From contig NZ_JAPWDU010000004.1 in NCBI RefSeq assembly GCF_027257155.1, positions 124,001 through 188,000 on the forward strand: a stretch of 64,000 bases of DNA, in the 5' to 3' direction. Source of the DNA: Cerasicoccus sp. TK19100. GTDB lineage: Bacteria; Verrucomicrobiota; Verrucomicrobiia; Opitutales; Cerasicoccaceae. The first letter of the stretch is position 1. Every line of letters starts with the position of its first letter. Below, one piece after another: positions 8,499 through 17,842 of the stretch. A model generated the notes under the pieces. That model was given only the letters and a program-made list of their open reading frames with translations, had not been told where the DNA came from and did not search any database. The position numbers and the translations under genes are program-made.

Positions 8499-9881
8499 CT
8501 ACTCCACGGGCACCAGGCGCGCCAGCTCGTCCGGGCTGTTCAGCACCAGATAGACGGCTCCATCGGGGCCACTGCCCACGTCGCGCAGACGGCCACGGTC
8601 TTCGAGGATGATCTCGTCGCGGACGACCTCTTCGCCATTAAGCGTGATCAGGTGAAGCTCCTGCTGACGCAGTGAGGTGACCAACAGCTTGTTCTTCCAG
8701 CTAGGGAAGGCGTCGCCCTCGTAGAAATCGATCCCGCACACGGCGATGGATGGCGTCCAGTAAGTCACAGGCTGCGCCATGCCCGGGCGCTCGGTTTCGC
8801 TGGTGATCGGTGTTCCGTTGTAATTCATACCGTAGGTGATGACCGGCCAGCCGTAGTTGACGCCACGCTTGATCACATTGAGCTCGTCACCGCCGCGCGG
8901 GCCGTGCTCGCTCTCCCAGAGCTGCCCGGTTTCGGGGTGGAAATCGAGCCCTTGCGCATTGCGATTGCCGTAGCTCCAAATCGTCGGGTAGCCGTCGTCG
9001 ACAAAGGGATTGTCCTTCGGGATGCGGCCATCGTCGTGAATGCGGTGAATCTTGCCGTTGGGGCGCGTGGTGTCCTGCGCCTGATCCTGCTGCCCGCGAT
9101 CACCGATGCTAAAGAACAGGTAGTTGTCTTTATCGAAGGCAATGCGGTTGCCAAAGTGGTGCCCGCGATTGGTGTAAAATTCCTCTGGCGCTTCGAAAAT
9201 CGTTTCCTCGTCGACCCAGCGATTATCCCGAATCCGGCCGCGCACAATTTTAGTCATCTGCGCATCGCCCTTCGGATCGGCAAAGGACAAATACACCCAG
9301 CGGTTTTCCGCAACGTCCGGATGCAGCGCCACCTCGAGCAAACCGCCCTGCCCCTTGTCGCGGACTTCGGGGATGCCCTCGATTGGCGGGCCGACCTCGC
9401 CGTCGGCCTCAATGATGCGCAGTTGCCCGGGCTTCTCCGTCACCAGAAAACGCCCCCCCGGCAGAAACGCCACGGACCACGGTGTGGAAAGGCCGCTGGC
9501 CACCGTCTCCAGGCGGAAGCGTTCGCCGGCCACATGGTAAACATCTTTGGTGCCGGGCTCGGGACGCGGTGGATTTTCCAGCGCGTATTTTTCCTTCTCT
9601 TGAATGTAGATGACCAGCCCACGGATTTCCTCCTTGGAAAGCACTTCGCCAAAGGGCGGCATACCAAGCTCAGGTTGGCCGTTGCGGATGATTTCCGTCA
9701 GCGAAGCAGCAGAGCCATCGCCGCGCCATACGCCGTCGATCAGGGACTTTCCCAGACCACCTTCCAGCTTCTCGCCGTGGCAAATCTGGCAGTGCTGGGC
9801 GTATAACTCATCGACTTTTTGCTTGGCCTCGCAAAGCCCGGTGATGATGAGGGGTAACGCAGCTAGCAACGAACGATTCAT
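8499..9881 (-). CDS. Cytochrome c - PQQ-type sugar dehydrogenase fusion
   Basis: 460 residues: signal peptide (to ~A19), a cytochrome c domain with C31-Q-I-C34-H35 and a likely distal ligand M74 ('LGMPPFG'), then a six-bladed glucose/sorbosone dehydrogenase domain (~110-460) of the YliI/aldose dehydrogenase type. Landmarks are 'LSTPWSVAFLPGGRFLVTEK', 'YTNRGHHFGNRIAFDKDNYL' and 'WESEHGPRGGDELN'. Expected role: periplasmic PQQ-dependent oxidation of an aldose, with electrons passed to the fused haem. The true sugar is unknown. Monocistronic and convergent with leuC. Confidence 0.9.
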   Translation of the reverse strand: MNRSLLAALPLIITGLCEAKQKVDELYAQHCQICHGEKLEGGLGKSLIDGVWRGDGSAASLTEIIRNGQPELGMPPFGEVLSKEEIRGLVIYIQEKEKYALENPPRPEPGTKDVYHVAGERFRLETVASGLSTPWSVAFLPGGRFLVTEKPGQLRIIEADGEVGPPIEGIPEVRDKGQGGLLEVALHPDVAENRWVYLSFADPKGDAQMTKIVRGRIRDNRWVDEETIFEAPEEFYTNRGHHFGNRIAFDKDNYLFFSIGDRGQQDQAQDTTRPNGKIHRIHDDGRIPKDNPFVDDGYPTIWSYGNRNAQGLDFHPETGQLWESEHGPRGGDELNVIKRGVNYGWPVITYGMNYNGTPITSETERPGMAQPVTYWTPSIAVCGIDFYEGDAFPSWKNKLLVTSLRQQELHLITLNGEEVVRDEIILEDRGRLRDVGSGPDGAVYLVLNSPDELARLVPVE

Positions 9882-9959
9882 GCCGAACCCATAGCAGAAA
9901 AATACGAGTCGGCAATCACCAACGGTAAATTACCATCGCACAATCCCCACCAGCCGTCC

Positions 9960-11528
9960 ATGCTTAGCGTTGTGAAAACCGCTGACACCGCTGACGAATT
10001 CCTGGCCTGCGCCGCCGATTTCCAACTGGGCAAACTCGACACCGAGCAGCCGCATCCGCTGACGGCAAACTTATCGGCCCAATGCCAGTCCGACCTTCCA
10101 GCCGCCGTCAGTGCGCTCAAGGCAGTGGACCAGCAGGCGCTGGCCACGCTGACAGAACGGCTCACCCCGACGGAGGAGGTCGTGGCCTCGATCCGCGAAA
10201 CGTGGGCCGACGGCGGGCGGATTTTCCTGGCAGGCTGCGGTGCCACCGGGCGGCTGTCCATCGCATTGGAAACATTCTGCCGCGAGGGGCTCGTCCCGGA
10301 AGCTTTGCAAGACAAAGTAATCGGGTTCATGGCGGGCGGGGATGCCGCGCTGATCCGCTCCATCGAAGGCTTTGAAGACTTTCCTAGCTACGGTGCGCGC
10401 CAACTGCGCGAGCTGGGCTTTACCCAAAACGACTTACTCATTGCCTCGACCGAGGGCGGCGAGACACCGTGGGTCATTGGCGCGACCGAGGAAGCCACGC
10501 GTATCAGCCGCCGGACCCCGTGGTTTTGCTACTGCAACCCTGACGCCATTCTGCATGAACTGGTCGAGCGCTCGCGCCGTGTGCTGGACAACCCCGCCAT
10601 TCGCAAGTGGAACCTCGCCGTCGGCCCCATGGGCATAGCCGGCAGCACGCGCATGCAGTCGACCACCGTCCTCCAATACTGCATTGGCCTGGCGCTGGAG
10701 CTGGCCGCGCAGAATACCCAAGACGCGTCCACCCAATTTGCCCAGCGGCTGGCTAGTTTTACCGATTCGGTTAATAAACTGAACTGGGGTTTTCTTAGCG
10801 ACTTCATCTTGCGCGAAAGCGAAATCTACCAACAGGGCGACCGCACCCTCTACGTGACGGAGGACTTCGGCGTCACCGTGTTGACCGATACCACTGAGCG
10901 CTCGCCGACGTTTTCCTTACCGGTGTTTGAGAATTACACGCTCGGCGAAACCACCGAACCGCTCAGCCTATGCTATTTGTCGATCCCGGAACAGCGCCAC
11001 GTCGGCCCCGCCTGGCAGCGATTGCTGCGCCGCGAGCCGCGCTGCCTGACCTGGCCCGACGACCTGCCCGTCACCCGCCATGAGCGACTGATGGGTTACG
11101 ACATCAGCGCCCACGCCGCGCACAACCGTGCCATGTCCTGCGGTGAGGCACGGCACCACATTTTCGGCATCGATGACGTAGACGGTGGCATTGTTTGGGC
11201 ACTAGGCCGACTCGCCGCTGAAGCCGTGCCTGCGGGCTTGCCGATGCTCGAAAAACAAACCCTGCTCAAGATGCTGCTCAACGCGCACTCCACATTGGTC
11301 ATGGGCCGGCTGGGACGCTACGAGGGCAACCTGATGACCTACGTAAAACCCAGCAATAACAAGCTGATCGACCGCGCTATCCGCTATATCCAAACTTTGC
11401 AGTGCAAAGTAGCGGATAAACCCGCCACTTACGAAAACATCTGCCGTGAGCTCTATCGACAACGCGCCACGCTGGCACCAGACGAACCCATTGTTCTTAA
11501 AACCCTCCATGCGCTCAATAATGGCTAA
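9960..11528 (+). CDS. MurQ/GCKR-like double SIS-domain protein
   Basis: 522 residues, far longer than MurQ (~300) and closer to a two-SIS glucokinase-regulator layout. The first SIS has 'LAGCGATGRLS' (91-100) and 'IEGFED' (135-140); the C-terminal region has 'LVMGRLGRYEGNLM', like the MurQ tail. In MurQ etherases a catalytic Glu lies ten positions from the G of GRLG; here that place is F106, with a Glu at 104 instead. Etherase activity is therefore doubtful; it may bind a sugar phosphate or regulate a kinase. It lies 79 bases before a GH20 gene, suggesting amino-sugar use. The palindrome at 11394-11410 is inside this gene. Confidence 0.75.
   Translation: MLSVVKTADTADEFLACAADFQLGKLDTEQPHPLTANLSAQCQSDLPAAVSALKAVDQQALATLTERLTPTEEVVASIRETWADGGRIFLAGCGATGRLSIALETFCREGLVPEALQDKVIGFMAGGDAALIRSIEGFEDFPSYGARQLRELGFTQNDLLIASTEGGETPWVIGATEEATRISRRTPWFCYCNPDAILHELVERSRRVLDNPAIRKWNLAVGPMGIAGSTRMQSTTVLQYCIGLALELAAQNTQDASTQFAQRLASFTDSVNKLNWGFLSDFILRESEIYQQGDRTLYVTEDFGVTVLTDTTERSPTFSLPVFENYTLGETTEPLSLCYLSIPEQRHVGPAWQRLLRREPRCLTWPDDLPVTRHERLMGYDISAHAAHNRAMSCGEARHHIFGIDDVDGGIVWALGRLAAEAVPAGLPMLEKQTLLKMLLNAHSTLVMGRLGRYEGNLMTYVKPSNNKLIDRAIRYIQTLQCKVADKPATYENICRELYRQRATLAPDEPIVLKTLHALNNG
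11394..11410. repeat. Palindrome copy 1 (ACTTTGC-N3-GCAAAGT)
   Basis: Perfect 7-bp arms around AGT, inside the SIS gene (residues ~479-484, TLQCKV). Confidence 0.8.
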
Positions 11529-11607
11529 TCCAAGCGTTTCGCAAAATTAGCGTTAGGTAAGAAATCCCATTTGACCCCAGCCTGGAAAACACAAAAATTG
11601 CGCCACC

Positions 11608-13305
11608 ATGCTGCTCATTCCAGAACCGCGAAAAATCAAGATCAACGAAGGTTCCTGCCCCGGCGATGTCGCCTCATCGCTGTCCATCGGCGCGCGCAGC
11701 ATTCCGCCACAGGGCTACCGCTTAACCATCGAGCCTGGCAAAATTTCCATCGAAGCCGCGGATGCCGCGGGTGCCTTTTACGCCGAGCAGACGCTTCAGC
11801 AGATCACCGAACAGTCGCCGGAAGCCGGCCTGCCCTGCCTCAAGATCAGCGACTGGCCCGACTTTACCAACCGGGGTTACATGCTCGACATCTCACGCGA
11901 CCGCGTGCCGACGATGCCCCAGCTTTACCGGCTGATCGACACCTTGGCCACGCTGCGCTACAACCAGCTACAGCTCTACACCGAGCATACCTTTGCCTAC
12001 GCCGGGCACGAAACCGTGTGGGGCATGGCTTCGCCGATCACCGCCGAGGAGATTGAGGCCCTCGACGCCTACTGCGCAGACCGCCATATCGAGCTGGTGC
12101 CCAACCAGAATTCCTTCGGCCACTTCGAGCGTTGGCTCAAGCACGAGGAATACCAGGAGCTGGCCGAATGCCCGGACGGCTTTACCCACCCCATCACCGG
12201 CCCGCGCAGCCACGGCACCACCTTGCGCCCCAATGAGGAAAGCCTGAGCTTCCTCAACGAACTTTACGACGAGCTACTGCCGCACTTTACGAGCACGAAG
12301 TTTAACGTCGGTGGTGATGAGCCCTGGGAGCTTGGCCAGGGCTGGAGCGCGCCGCAAACTGAAGTCGAGGGCAAGCACGCCATTTACGCGCGCTTCCTCA
12401 AGCGCGTTTGCGAGCTGGCAGAAAACCACAATGCCGCCCCCATGTGCTGGGCGGACATCCTGCTCGAAGACCCGGCCTTTATCGATGAACTGCCCGCTGG
12501 CGTGCTGCCGATCATCTGGGGCTACGAGGCCGACCACCCCTTTGACACCCAGTGCGAAACCGTCGCCAGCACCGACCGCCCCTATTACGTGGCACCGGGT
12601 GACTCGTCCTGGAACAGCTTTACGGGTCGCGTCCGTAACATGCTGGAAAACGTCCGCTCCGCCGCGCGCCACGGCCTCACCCATGAAGCCAGCGGCCTGC
12701 TCATGACGCATTGGGGCGACAACGGGCACCCGCAAACCTGGCCCATCGCGTTCCCGGGCCTAGTTGCTGGAGGTGTCTTTAGCTGGTATGGCGATGCCGA
12801 GAGCAACCTCGATCTTACGGTGCAAATTAATCGCCTATTTTTCAAGGGCGAGGACCGCACCGCTGCGACCGTCTTGCTGGAGCTGGGCGATGTCGACCGC
12901 CTGTTGCCCGTAAAAATGCGCAACCAGAGCTTCCTCTGCACGAGCCTTCGCCTGCCGGTGGAGGAGCTGATCGTCAAGTTGGCCGACTGCCCGGAATCTG
13001 TGCTGGAGGCCGTCGTCAGCCAGACCTGGGAGTGGGAAGCCTCGCTCAATAGCACCAATTTGCACGCTGAAGACGCCGACTGGCTGCGCGACGAGCTCGA
13101 CCTGGCCATCGATATGACGCGCTTCGCTGCCCAGCGATGCCTCGCGGTGAAGAGCCACACCGATTCGCCGCGCCAGTTTAGCCTCAGTTCCGGCCTGCGC
13201 TCAGAGCTGGCCTTAATCATTGGCCAATATGAGAAGCTCTGGATTCGCCGCAGCCGCGTGGGCGGGCTCTACGAAAGCAGCAACATCCTCCGCCGTTTAA
13301 TGTAG
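11608..13305 (+). CDS. GH20 beta-N-acetylhexosaminidase, cytoplasmic
   Basis: 565 residues without a signal peptide. A small N-terminal alpha/beta domain ('AAGAFYAEQTLQQI') leads into the GH20 barrel: 'GYMLDISRDRVPTM', 'NQLQLYTEHTFAY', 'LVPNQNSFGHFERW' and the catalytic pair D237-E238 in 'NVGGDEPWELG'. Expected reaction: removal of terminal N-acetylhexosamine by substrate-assisted catalysis. Lack of a signal peptide implies intracellular chito- or glycan-oligosaccharides. It follows the SIS gene on the same strand and probably shares its message. Confidence 0.9.
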   Translation: MLLIPEPRKIKINEGSCPGDVASSLSIGARSIPPQGYRLTIEPGKISIEAADAAGAFYAEQTLQQITEQSPEAGLPCLKISDWPDFTNRGYMLDISRDRVPTMPQLYRLIDTLATLRYNQLQLYTEHTFAYAGHETVWGMASPITAEEIEALDAYCADRHIELVPNQNSFGHFERWLKHEEYQELAECPDGFTHPITGPRSHGTTLRPNEESLSFLNELYDELLPHFTSTKFNVGGDEPWELGQGWSAPQTEVEGKHAIYARFLKRVCELAENHNAAPMCWADILLEDPAFIDELPAGVLPIIWGYEADHPFDTQCETVASTDRPYYVAPGDSSWNSFTGRVRNMLENVRSAARHGLTHEASGLLMTHWGDNGHPQTWPIAFPGLVAGGVFSWYGDAESNLDLTVQINRLFFKGEDRTAATVLLELGDVDRLLPVKMRNQSFLCTSLRLPVEELIVKLADCPESVLEAVVSQTWEWEASLNSTNLHAEDADWLRDELDLAIDMTRFAAQRCLAVKSHTDSPRQFSLSSGLRSELALIIGQYEKLWIRRSRVGGLYESSNILRRLM

Positions 13306-13371
13306 GCGGCCCGACTTTTCGGGAACTACAGAATTGACCCTACGACGCGGATACCAAGCATATCAAAACTT

Positions 13372-14724
13372 ATGGCAAACGATGAACCTGAGGAAATTCA
13401 GGCGCTGCGGCAGGCGCTGTCATTCTCACCAGAGAATGTTGCATTGCGGCAGCATTTGGGCGCACGCCTGATGAAGCTCGGGCGCTTCTCGGCCGCCGAA
13501 ACCGAGTTTCGCGACGCGCTCAAAATCGAGGCCAACAACAGCGAGCTAAACGTGCTCCTGGCCGAGGCTTACTTCCAGCAGCATAAGCAGTCCGAAGCCC
13601 TCGTGGTGCTGGAGTCACTGGAGCGCGCCGATCGCCTGACCGCACAGGGTAAGCTGCTCTACGCGCGCGTCTTGGCGCAAACGACCGAGCTCGTCAAAGC
13701 CGCAAAAGTTTACCGCGACCTGCTGGCGGACCATCCGAACATGCAGGACGAATCGCTCGACGAGGAACTTTCGCCCTTCCTTCTTGAAGACTCCGAGGAC
13801 GACGCCGATGGCCCCATGCGCGTGCCCGCTGGCGATATCCCCGGTGCCGGTTATTTGGAAAAAGAAGCCCCGGATATGACCTTCGACCACGTAGGCGGCA
13901 TGGACGAAGTCAAGGACCAGATCCGCATGAAGGTCATCCACCCGCTGGCCAATGCCGACCTCTTCAAGGCTTATGGCAAATCCGTTGGCGGCGGCATCCT
14001 GCTCTACGGCCCTCCCGGCTGCGGCAAGACACTGCTCGCCCGCGCGACCGCCGGCGAAGTCAAAGCCAGCTTCATGGCCGTCGGCCTCCACGATGTGCTC
14101 GATATGTGGATCGGCCAGAGCGAAAAGAACCTTCACGAAATTTTTGCCTCGGCCCGCATCCACACGCCCAGTGTGCTGTTTTTCGACGAAGTCGACGCGC
14201 TCGGTGCCAGCCGCTCCGACCTCAAACAAAGCGCCGGTCGCAACACGATTAACCAGTTTCTCTCCGAGCTGGATGGCGTCGATTCAAACAACGATGGCCT
14301 GCTAATCCTTGCCGCGACCAATGCCCCGTGGCACCTCGACTCGGCCTTCCGCCGCCCGGGCCGTTTTGACCGCATCATCTTCGTCCCCCCGCCTGACCTG
14401 CCCGCCCGCGCCGCGATCCTGCAAGTGATGCTGCGCGACAAGCCCGCAGACCGGATCGATTTCGAAGCCGTCGCCAAGAAGACTGATGGCTACTCCGGGG
14501 CGGACCTCAAGGGGCTGGTGGACGACGCCATCGAGGCCAAACTGGAAGAAGCCATGAAGCGCGGCGACCTCGTTCCGCTGACCACAAAGGACCTGTTAAA
14601 ATCCGCCAAGCGCATCAAGCCGAGCACCCGCGAGTGGTTTGCCACGGCGAAAAATTACGCGCTCTACGCGAATCAGAGCGGCCTCTACGACGACATCCTT
14701 GAGCACCTGAAGCTGAAACGCTAA
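13372..14724 (+). CDS. TPR-AAA+ ATPase (Cdc48/Vps4-like module)
   Basis: 450 residues. Residues ~10-130 form TPR-like helical pairs ('HLGARLMKLGRFSAAETEF'), and an acidic linker ('EDSEDDADG') follows. The classical AAA domain has Walker A GPPGCGKT (213-220), Walker B VLFFDEVD with D272-E273, sensor-1 'AATN' and arginine fingers 'RRPGRFD'. The C-terminus 'STREWFATAKNYALYANQSG' resembles the end of Vps4-type ATPases. Probably a hexameric remodelling ATPase recruited through its TPRs. Its TAA is directly followed by the ATG of a TPR membrane protein, the likely partner. Substrate unknown. Confidence 0.85.
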   Translation: MANDEPEEIQALRQALSFSPENVALRQHLGARLMKLGRFSAAETEFRDALKIEANNSELNVLLAEAYFQQHKQSEALVVLESLERADRLTAQGKLLYARVLAQTTELVKAAKVYRDLLADHPNMQDESLDEELSPFLLEDSEDDADGPMRVPAGDIPGAGYLEKEAPDMTFDHVGGMDEVKDQIRMKVIHPLANADLFKAYGKSVGGGILLYGPPGCGKTLLARATAGEVKASFMAVGLHDVLDMWIGQSEKNLHEIFASARIHTPSVLFFDEVDALGASRSDLKQSAGRNTINQFLSELDGVDSNNDGLLILAATNAPWHLDSAFRRPGRFDRIIFVPPPDLPARAAILQVMLRDKPADRIDFEAVAKKTDGYSGADLKGLVDDAIEAKLEEAMKRGDLVPLTTKDLLKSAKRIKPSTREWFATAKNYALYANQSGLYDDILEHLKLKR

Positions 14725-15978
14725 ATGACGGACTCACTACATCGCGCCTTCGAGCTGCTGAGAATCAAGCGCTACAAAGAAGCACAAAGCGCCGCTCAGG
14801 AAGTGCTGACTAAGAACCCGCATTCTGTGGGTGCGCACATCATCATTGCGCAAGCGGCCATGCAGCTGAACCAGCCACACGAAGCGCTGGAGTCGGTCAA
14901 TCGGGCCATCGGCATGGCCCCAGACGAAGCCGAATGCTTCGTTACCCGGGCCCGCATTTTCCTGAGCCAAAAGCGCAACAAACAGGCTCGCGCCGACTGC
15001 GAAAAAGCCATTGAGCTCGACCCCAACAATGCGGCGGTTTACGGCATTCTCGCTTGGAGCTACGGTGCCGACGGCGACTGGCAAAACACACTGCGTTTTG
15101 CCAACGAAGGACTCGAAAAAGATCCGGAAGAAGGCAATTGCGTGAACGCCCGCGCCCGCGCCCTGCTCTATCTGAACCAAGGCGACCAGGCCTTTGAAGC
15201 CATTGGCCGCGCGCTCTCCCGCGACCCCGACGATGTTTACACCCATACCAATGCCGGGTGGGCCAAGCTCCAGGCGGGTGACCGCGAGGCCGCGCTCAAC
15301 CACTTTACCGAGGCCCTCCGCCGCGAGCCGAACTACACCTACGCGCGCGATGGCCTGATCGCCGCCATGAAGGCGCGCAGCCCGATCTATGGGGCGCTGC
15401 TGGCCTATTCCTTTTTCATGACCGGGCTGAAGCCCAGCATGCGGATCGCAGTCTTGGTGGGGGCCTTTGTTGTCTATCAAATCTCTTGGCGAACTCTCGT
15501 CTCCCAAGGTCACCTGCTACTGGCGGGCGTCATCGTAACCCTATGGATGGGCCTCGTGTTGCTCACTTGGGCCGGCGATGCGATCTTCAATCTACTGCTG
15601 ATGCTCGACCGACGCGGACGGCAGATTCTCAGTACCAGCCAAAAATGGATTTCCGTCGCGGTCGGCTCCACGTGCGTGCTCGGCTTCGCCACGATGATTT
15701 CCTACTTCGCATTTCTCGGCAAAAACCCGTTGTTCCTGATCGGCGTGGGCTTCCTGCTCTGCTGTTTGCCGCTGGCTTACGCGGGGCGGCTAGAGGGCAA
15801 AAAGCTCAACATCTGCGTGGCGATTTCGCTCGTTTGTATGCTGTTGCTATCCGTCTCGACGATCATGCATTTCATGGGCTTCGACATCCCGCAAGTCCAC
15901 TCCGTGCGCGACATCGCCATTTACATCCTCGTCGCCTTCAGTTGGATCGGCCCCGCCGCGCTCTCGCGTAATTTCTAA
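14725..15978 (+). CDS. TPR membrane protein, partner of the AAA ATPase
   Basis: 417 residues. Six or so TPR units occupy residues 1-210 ('AHIIIAQAAMQLNQPHEALE', 'AVYGILAWSYGADGDWQNT'). The C-terminal half has about six transmembrane helices and the motif 'NLLLMLDRRGRQILS' between helices 3 and 4. There is no signal peptide, so the TPRs should face the cytoplasm next to the AAA ATPase. The gene starts on the base after the upstream stop, implying coupling. I know similar TPR/membrane proteins beside AAA genes in other bacteria, but no defined function. Confidence 0.75.
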   Translation: MTDSLHRAFELLRIKRYKEAQSAAQEVLTKNPHSVGAHIIIAQAAMQLNQPHEALESVNRAIGMAPDEAECFVTRARIFLSQKRNKQARADCEKAIELDPNNAAVYGILAWSYGADGDWQNTLRFANEGLEKDPEEGNCVNARARALLYLNQGDQAFEAIGRALSRDPDDVYTHTNAGWAKLQAGDREAALNHFTEALRREPNYTYARDGLIAAMKARSPIYGALLAYSFFMTGLKPSMRIAVLVGAFVVYQISWRTLVSQGHLLLAGVIVTLWMGLVLLTWAGDAIFNLLLMLDRRGRQILSTSQKWISVAVGSTCVLGFATMISYFAFLGKNPLFLIGVGFLLCCLPLAYAGRLEGKKLNICVAISLVCMLLLSVSTIMHFMGFDIPQVHSVRDIAIYILVAFSWIGPAALSRNF

Positions 15979-16616
15979 AGGTAGTCCGACAAATCCAAGC
16001 AAAACTCCGTCATCGCTTCGATCTCCTGGCGAGCCGCGTCATCGTATGGCAGGCCCATTTTCAAGTGCGTGAGGATGCTGTCCTGAAGCGTTAAAAAGCT
16101 GTCCTCCTTCGGCCACTCGGCAGCCACTTTGGCGCGCCAGGTTTCGTCGAACAGCTGCTTCGCAGCCTCGGCGTCGTTGCACTTCAGGGAAAAAACGTCA
16201 TCGAAGCTCGCGTCGCCCGTGCGGACCTCTTTCAGGCGGCCGACCTGCCCCAGCTTACCCGCTAAATTTCGCTTCGCCAAGGTCAGGTGGAGCTTCGCAT
16301 TGGCCCGCGTCGTAATGCGCACGGCGACATCCGTCTGCCGTGTATTATCGAGGCCATAGCCCTTGGGGAAGATCGACATTTCATGCCCGCGGCAACGCCC
16401 ATAAAGCGTAGGGCTACGGCGATAAATCCCGCCCATAGTCGCCTCAGGAATGGTCAACTCCAGCTCGAACTTCTCACTCAGCAAACGAAACTGATGCACC
16501 AGTTTTGCGTTCAGTTTCAAATTGTAAACAATCGCTGCGCCAGCAACCCCGAGCAACAGCACGAGCATGCCGGCCAGGGCTATCCACATTTCCGGCGATA
16601 CCGCATTTTCTTCCAT
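15975..16616 (-). CDS. Single-TM anchored protein of unknown function
   Basis: 213 residues from the ATG at 16616; a TTG at 16643 would add nine residues. One N-terminal transmembrane helix (residues ~10-32, 'WIALAGMLVLLLGVAG') anchors a soluble domain of ~175 residues with 'GIYRRSPTLYGRCRGHEMSI' and 'VAVRITTRANAKLHLTLAK'. It resembles DUF-type proteins that bear a beta-rich domain behind one helix, but I cannot name it. Its stop overlaps the convergent TPR membrane gene by 4 bases. Confidence 0.6.
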   Translation of the reverse strand: MEENAVSPEMWIALAGMLVLLLGVAGAAIVYNLKLNAKLVHQFRLLSEKFELELTIPEATMGGIYRRSPTLYGRCRGHEMSIFPKGYGLDNTRQTDVAVRITTRANAKLHLTLAKRNLAGKLGQVGRLKEVRTGDASFDDVFSLKCNDAEAAKQLFDETWRAKVAAEWPKEDSFLTLQDSILTHLKMGLPYDDAARQEIEAMTEFCLDLSDYL

Positions 16617-16662
16617 GGGCGAAACGTAGGCAGAGAACCCCAAGGCTCCAAGCGCAAAAAAT

Positions 16663-17811
16663 TTAACGCACCTCCAGCACCATACCCTTGAGGTAATGGC
16701 TTTCGGGCATGTTGAGCAGCGCAGGGTGGTCCGCCGGTTGACCGGTGATCTCCATCAACCGCACATCGCGCTTGGCGTCCGCTGCAGCTTGCTGGGCCAC
16801 GTCGAGAAACTCGTTCAGGCCGACATTGGCTGAGCACGAATAGCTGGCCAGAATTCCGCCCGGCGACAGCAGTCGCATCGCGCGCAGGTTCAACTCTTTG
16901 TAGCCACGCAAGGCACCAGCTACGGCCTTCTTGTTCCGCGCGAAACTTGGCGGATCGAGCACGATCAGGTCGAACTGGCCGTCACGGTTTTGCGTGAACC
17001 AATCAAAGACGTTCGCCTCCTGCGCCTCGACAGTCAGCTGGTTTTTACCTGCGTTGAGCTTGGTCGCCTTGATGCAGTCGGCGGAGATATCCAATGCGAG
17101 CACCGAGGCCGCGCCCGCCTTGGCACACTGCAGGCCGAAGGCACCCTGGTTGCAAAACGCGTCCAGCACGCGCCGTCCGTTTGCCAGCCCGGCGATGCGC
17201 AAATGCTCGCGGCGCTGGTCCAGGTAGAAACCCGTCTTCTGCCCCGCATACAAATCGAGATAATACGCAACGCCATCGATCTCGAACCACTGCGCTGGCA
17301 GGCGCTCGCCGGAGCGAGTCGTGGTCTCCATGCGCAGGCCCTCGTGTTGGCGACTCGGGGCGTCGTTGCGGTAAATGATCTCACGCGGCGACAGGTGTTT
17401 CTCCAACGCGGCTTCGATCTCGGCGCGGCGGTCGTCCATCCCCAGCGTCAAAAGCTGCACCACAAGCACGTCGGCAAACTGATCCACCACGAGGCCGGGC
17501 AAGCCATCGGCCTCCGACCACACGACACGGCGAAACGCATCGTCGCTGCGGCGCTCAATTGCGGCACCGATCGCGCTTTCCAGATAGGCGGCATCCAGCT
17601 TCACCGCGTCACGTGAATAGCGACGCCAGACAATCTGCGAGTGGCCATTGTAAAGCCCCATTCCGAGGCTTTTGCCCCGCGAGTCTTTCAGCTCAACGGC
17701 CTTACCGTTGGCTGCGTCGGGCAGCAGCCCTTTTACATCACTGGCGTACGCCCACGGGTGACCGTGCAACGCGCGAGGCCCCTTACCGGGCTTAAGTTGG
17801 AGTTCCGGCAT
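16663..17811 (-). CDS. rlmI: RlmI-type 23S rRNA m5C methyltransferase
   Basis: 382 residues with the RlmI layout: an N-terminal PUA-like domain ('PRALHGHPWAYASDV'), an EEHEE linker ('GLPGLVVDQF'), then a Rossmann methyltransferase. SAM-binding motif I is 'VLDAFCNQGAFGLQ' (the usual YTGGF is CNQGAF here), motif IV is 'LIVLDPPSFARN', and the catalytic cysteine is in 'LASYSCSANV'. Expected action: methylation of C1962 (E. coli numbering) of 23S rRNA using SAM. Start is the ATG at 17811. Same strand as gatA but separate. Confidence 0.9.
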   Translation of the reverse strand: MPELQLKPGKGPRALHGHPWAYASDVKGLLPDAANGKAVELKDSRGKSLGMGLYNGHSQIVWRRYSRDAVKLDAAYLESAIGAAIERRSDDAFRRVVWSEADGLPGLVVDQFADVLVVQLLTLGMDDRRAEIEAALEKHLSPREIIYRNDAPSRQHEGLRMETTTRSGERLPAQWFEIDGVAYYLDLYAGQKTGFYLDQRREHLRIAGLANGRRVLDAFCNQGAFGLQCAKAGAASVLALDISADCIKATKLNAGKNQLTVEAQEANVFDWFTQNRDGQFDLIVLDPPSFARNKKAVAGALRGYKELNLRAMRLLSPGGILASYSCSANVGLNEFLDVAQQAAADAKRDVRLMEITGQPADHPALLNMPESHYLKGMVLEVR

Positions 17812-17842
17812 AAATACTTTCTATTGCAAAGTTAATGACCGA

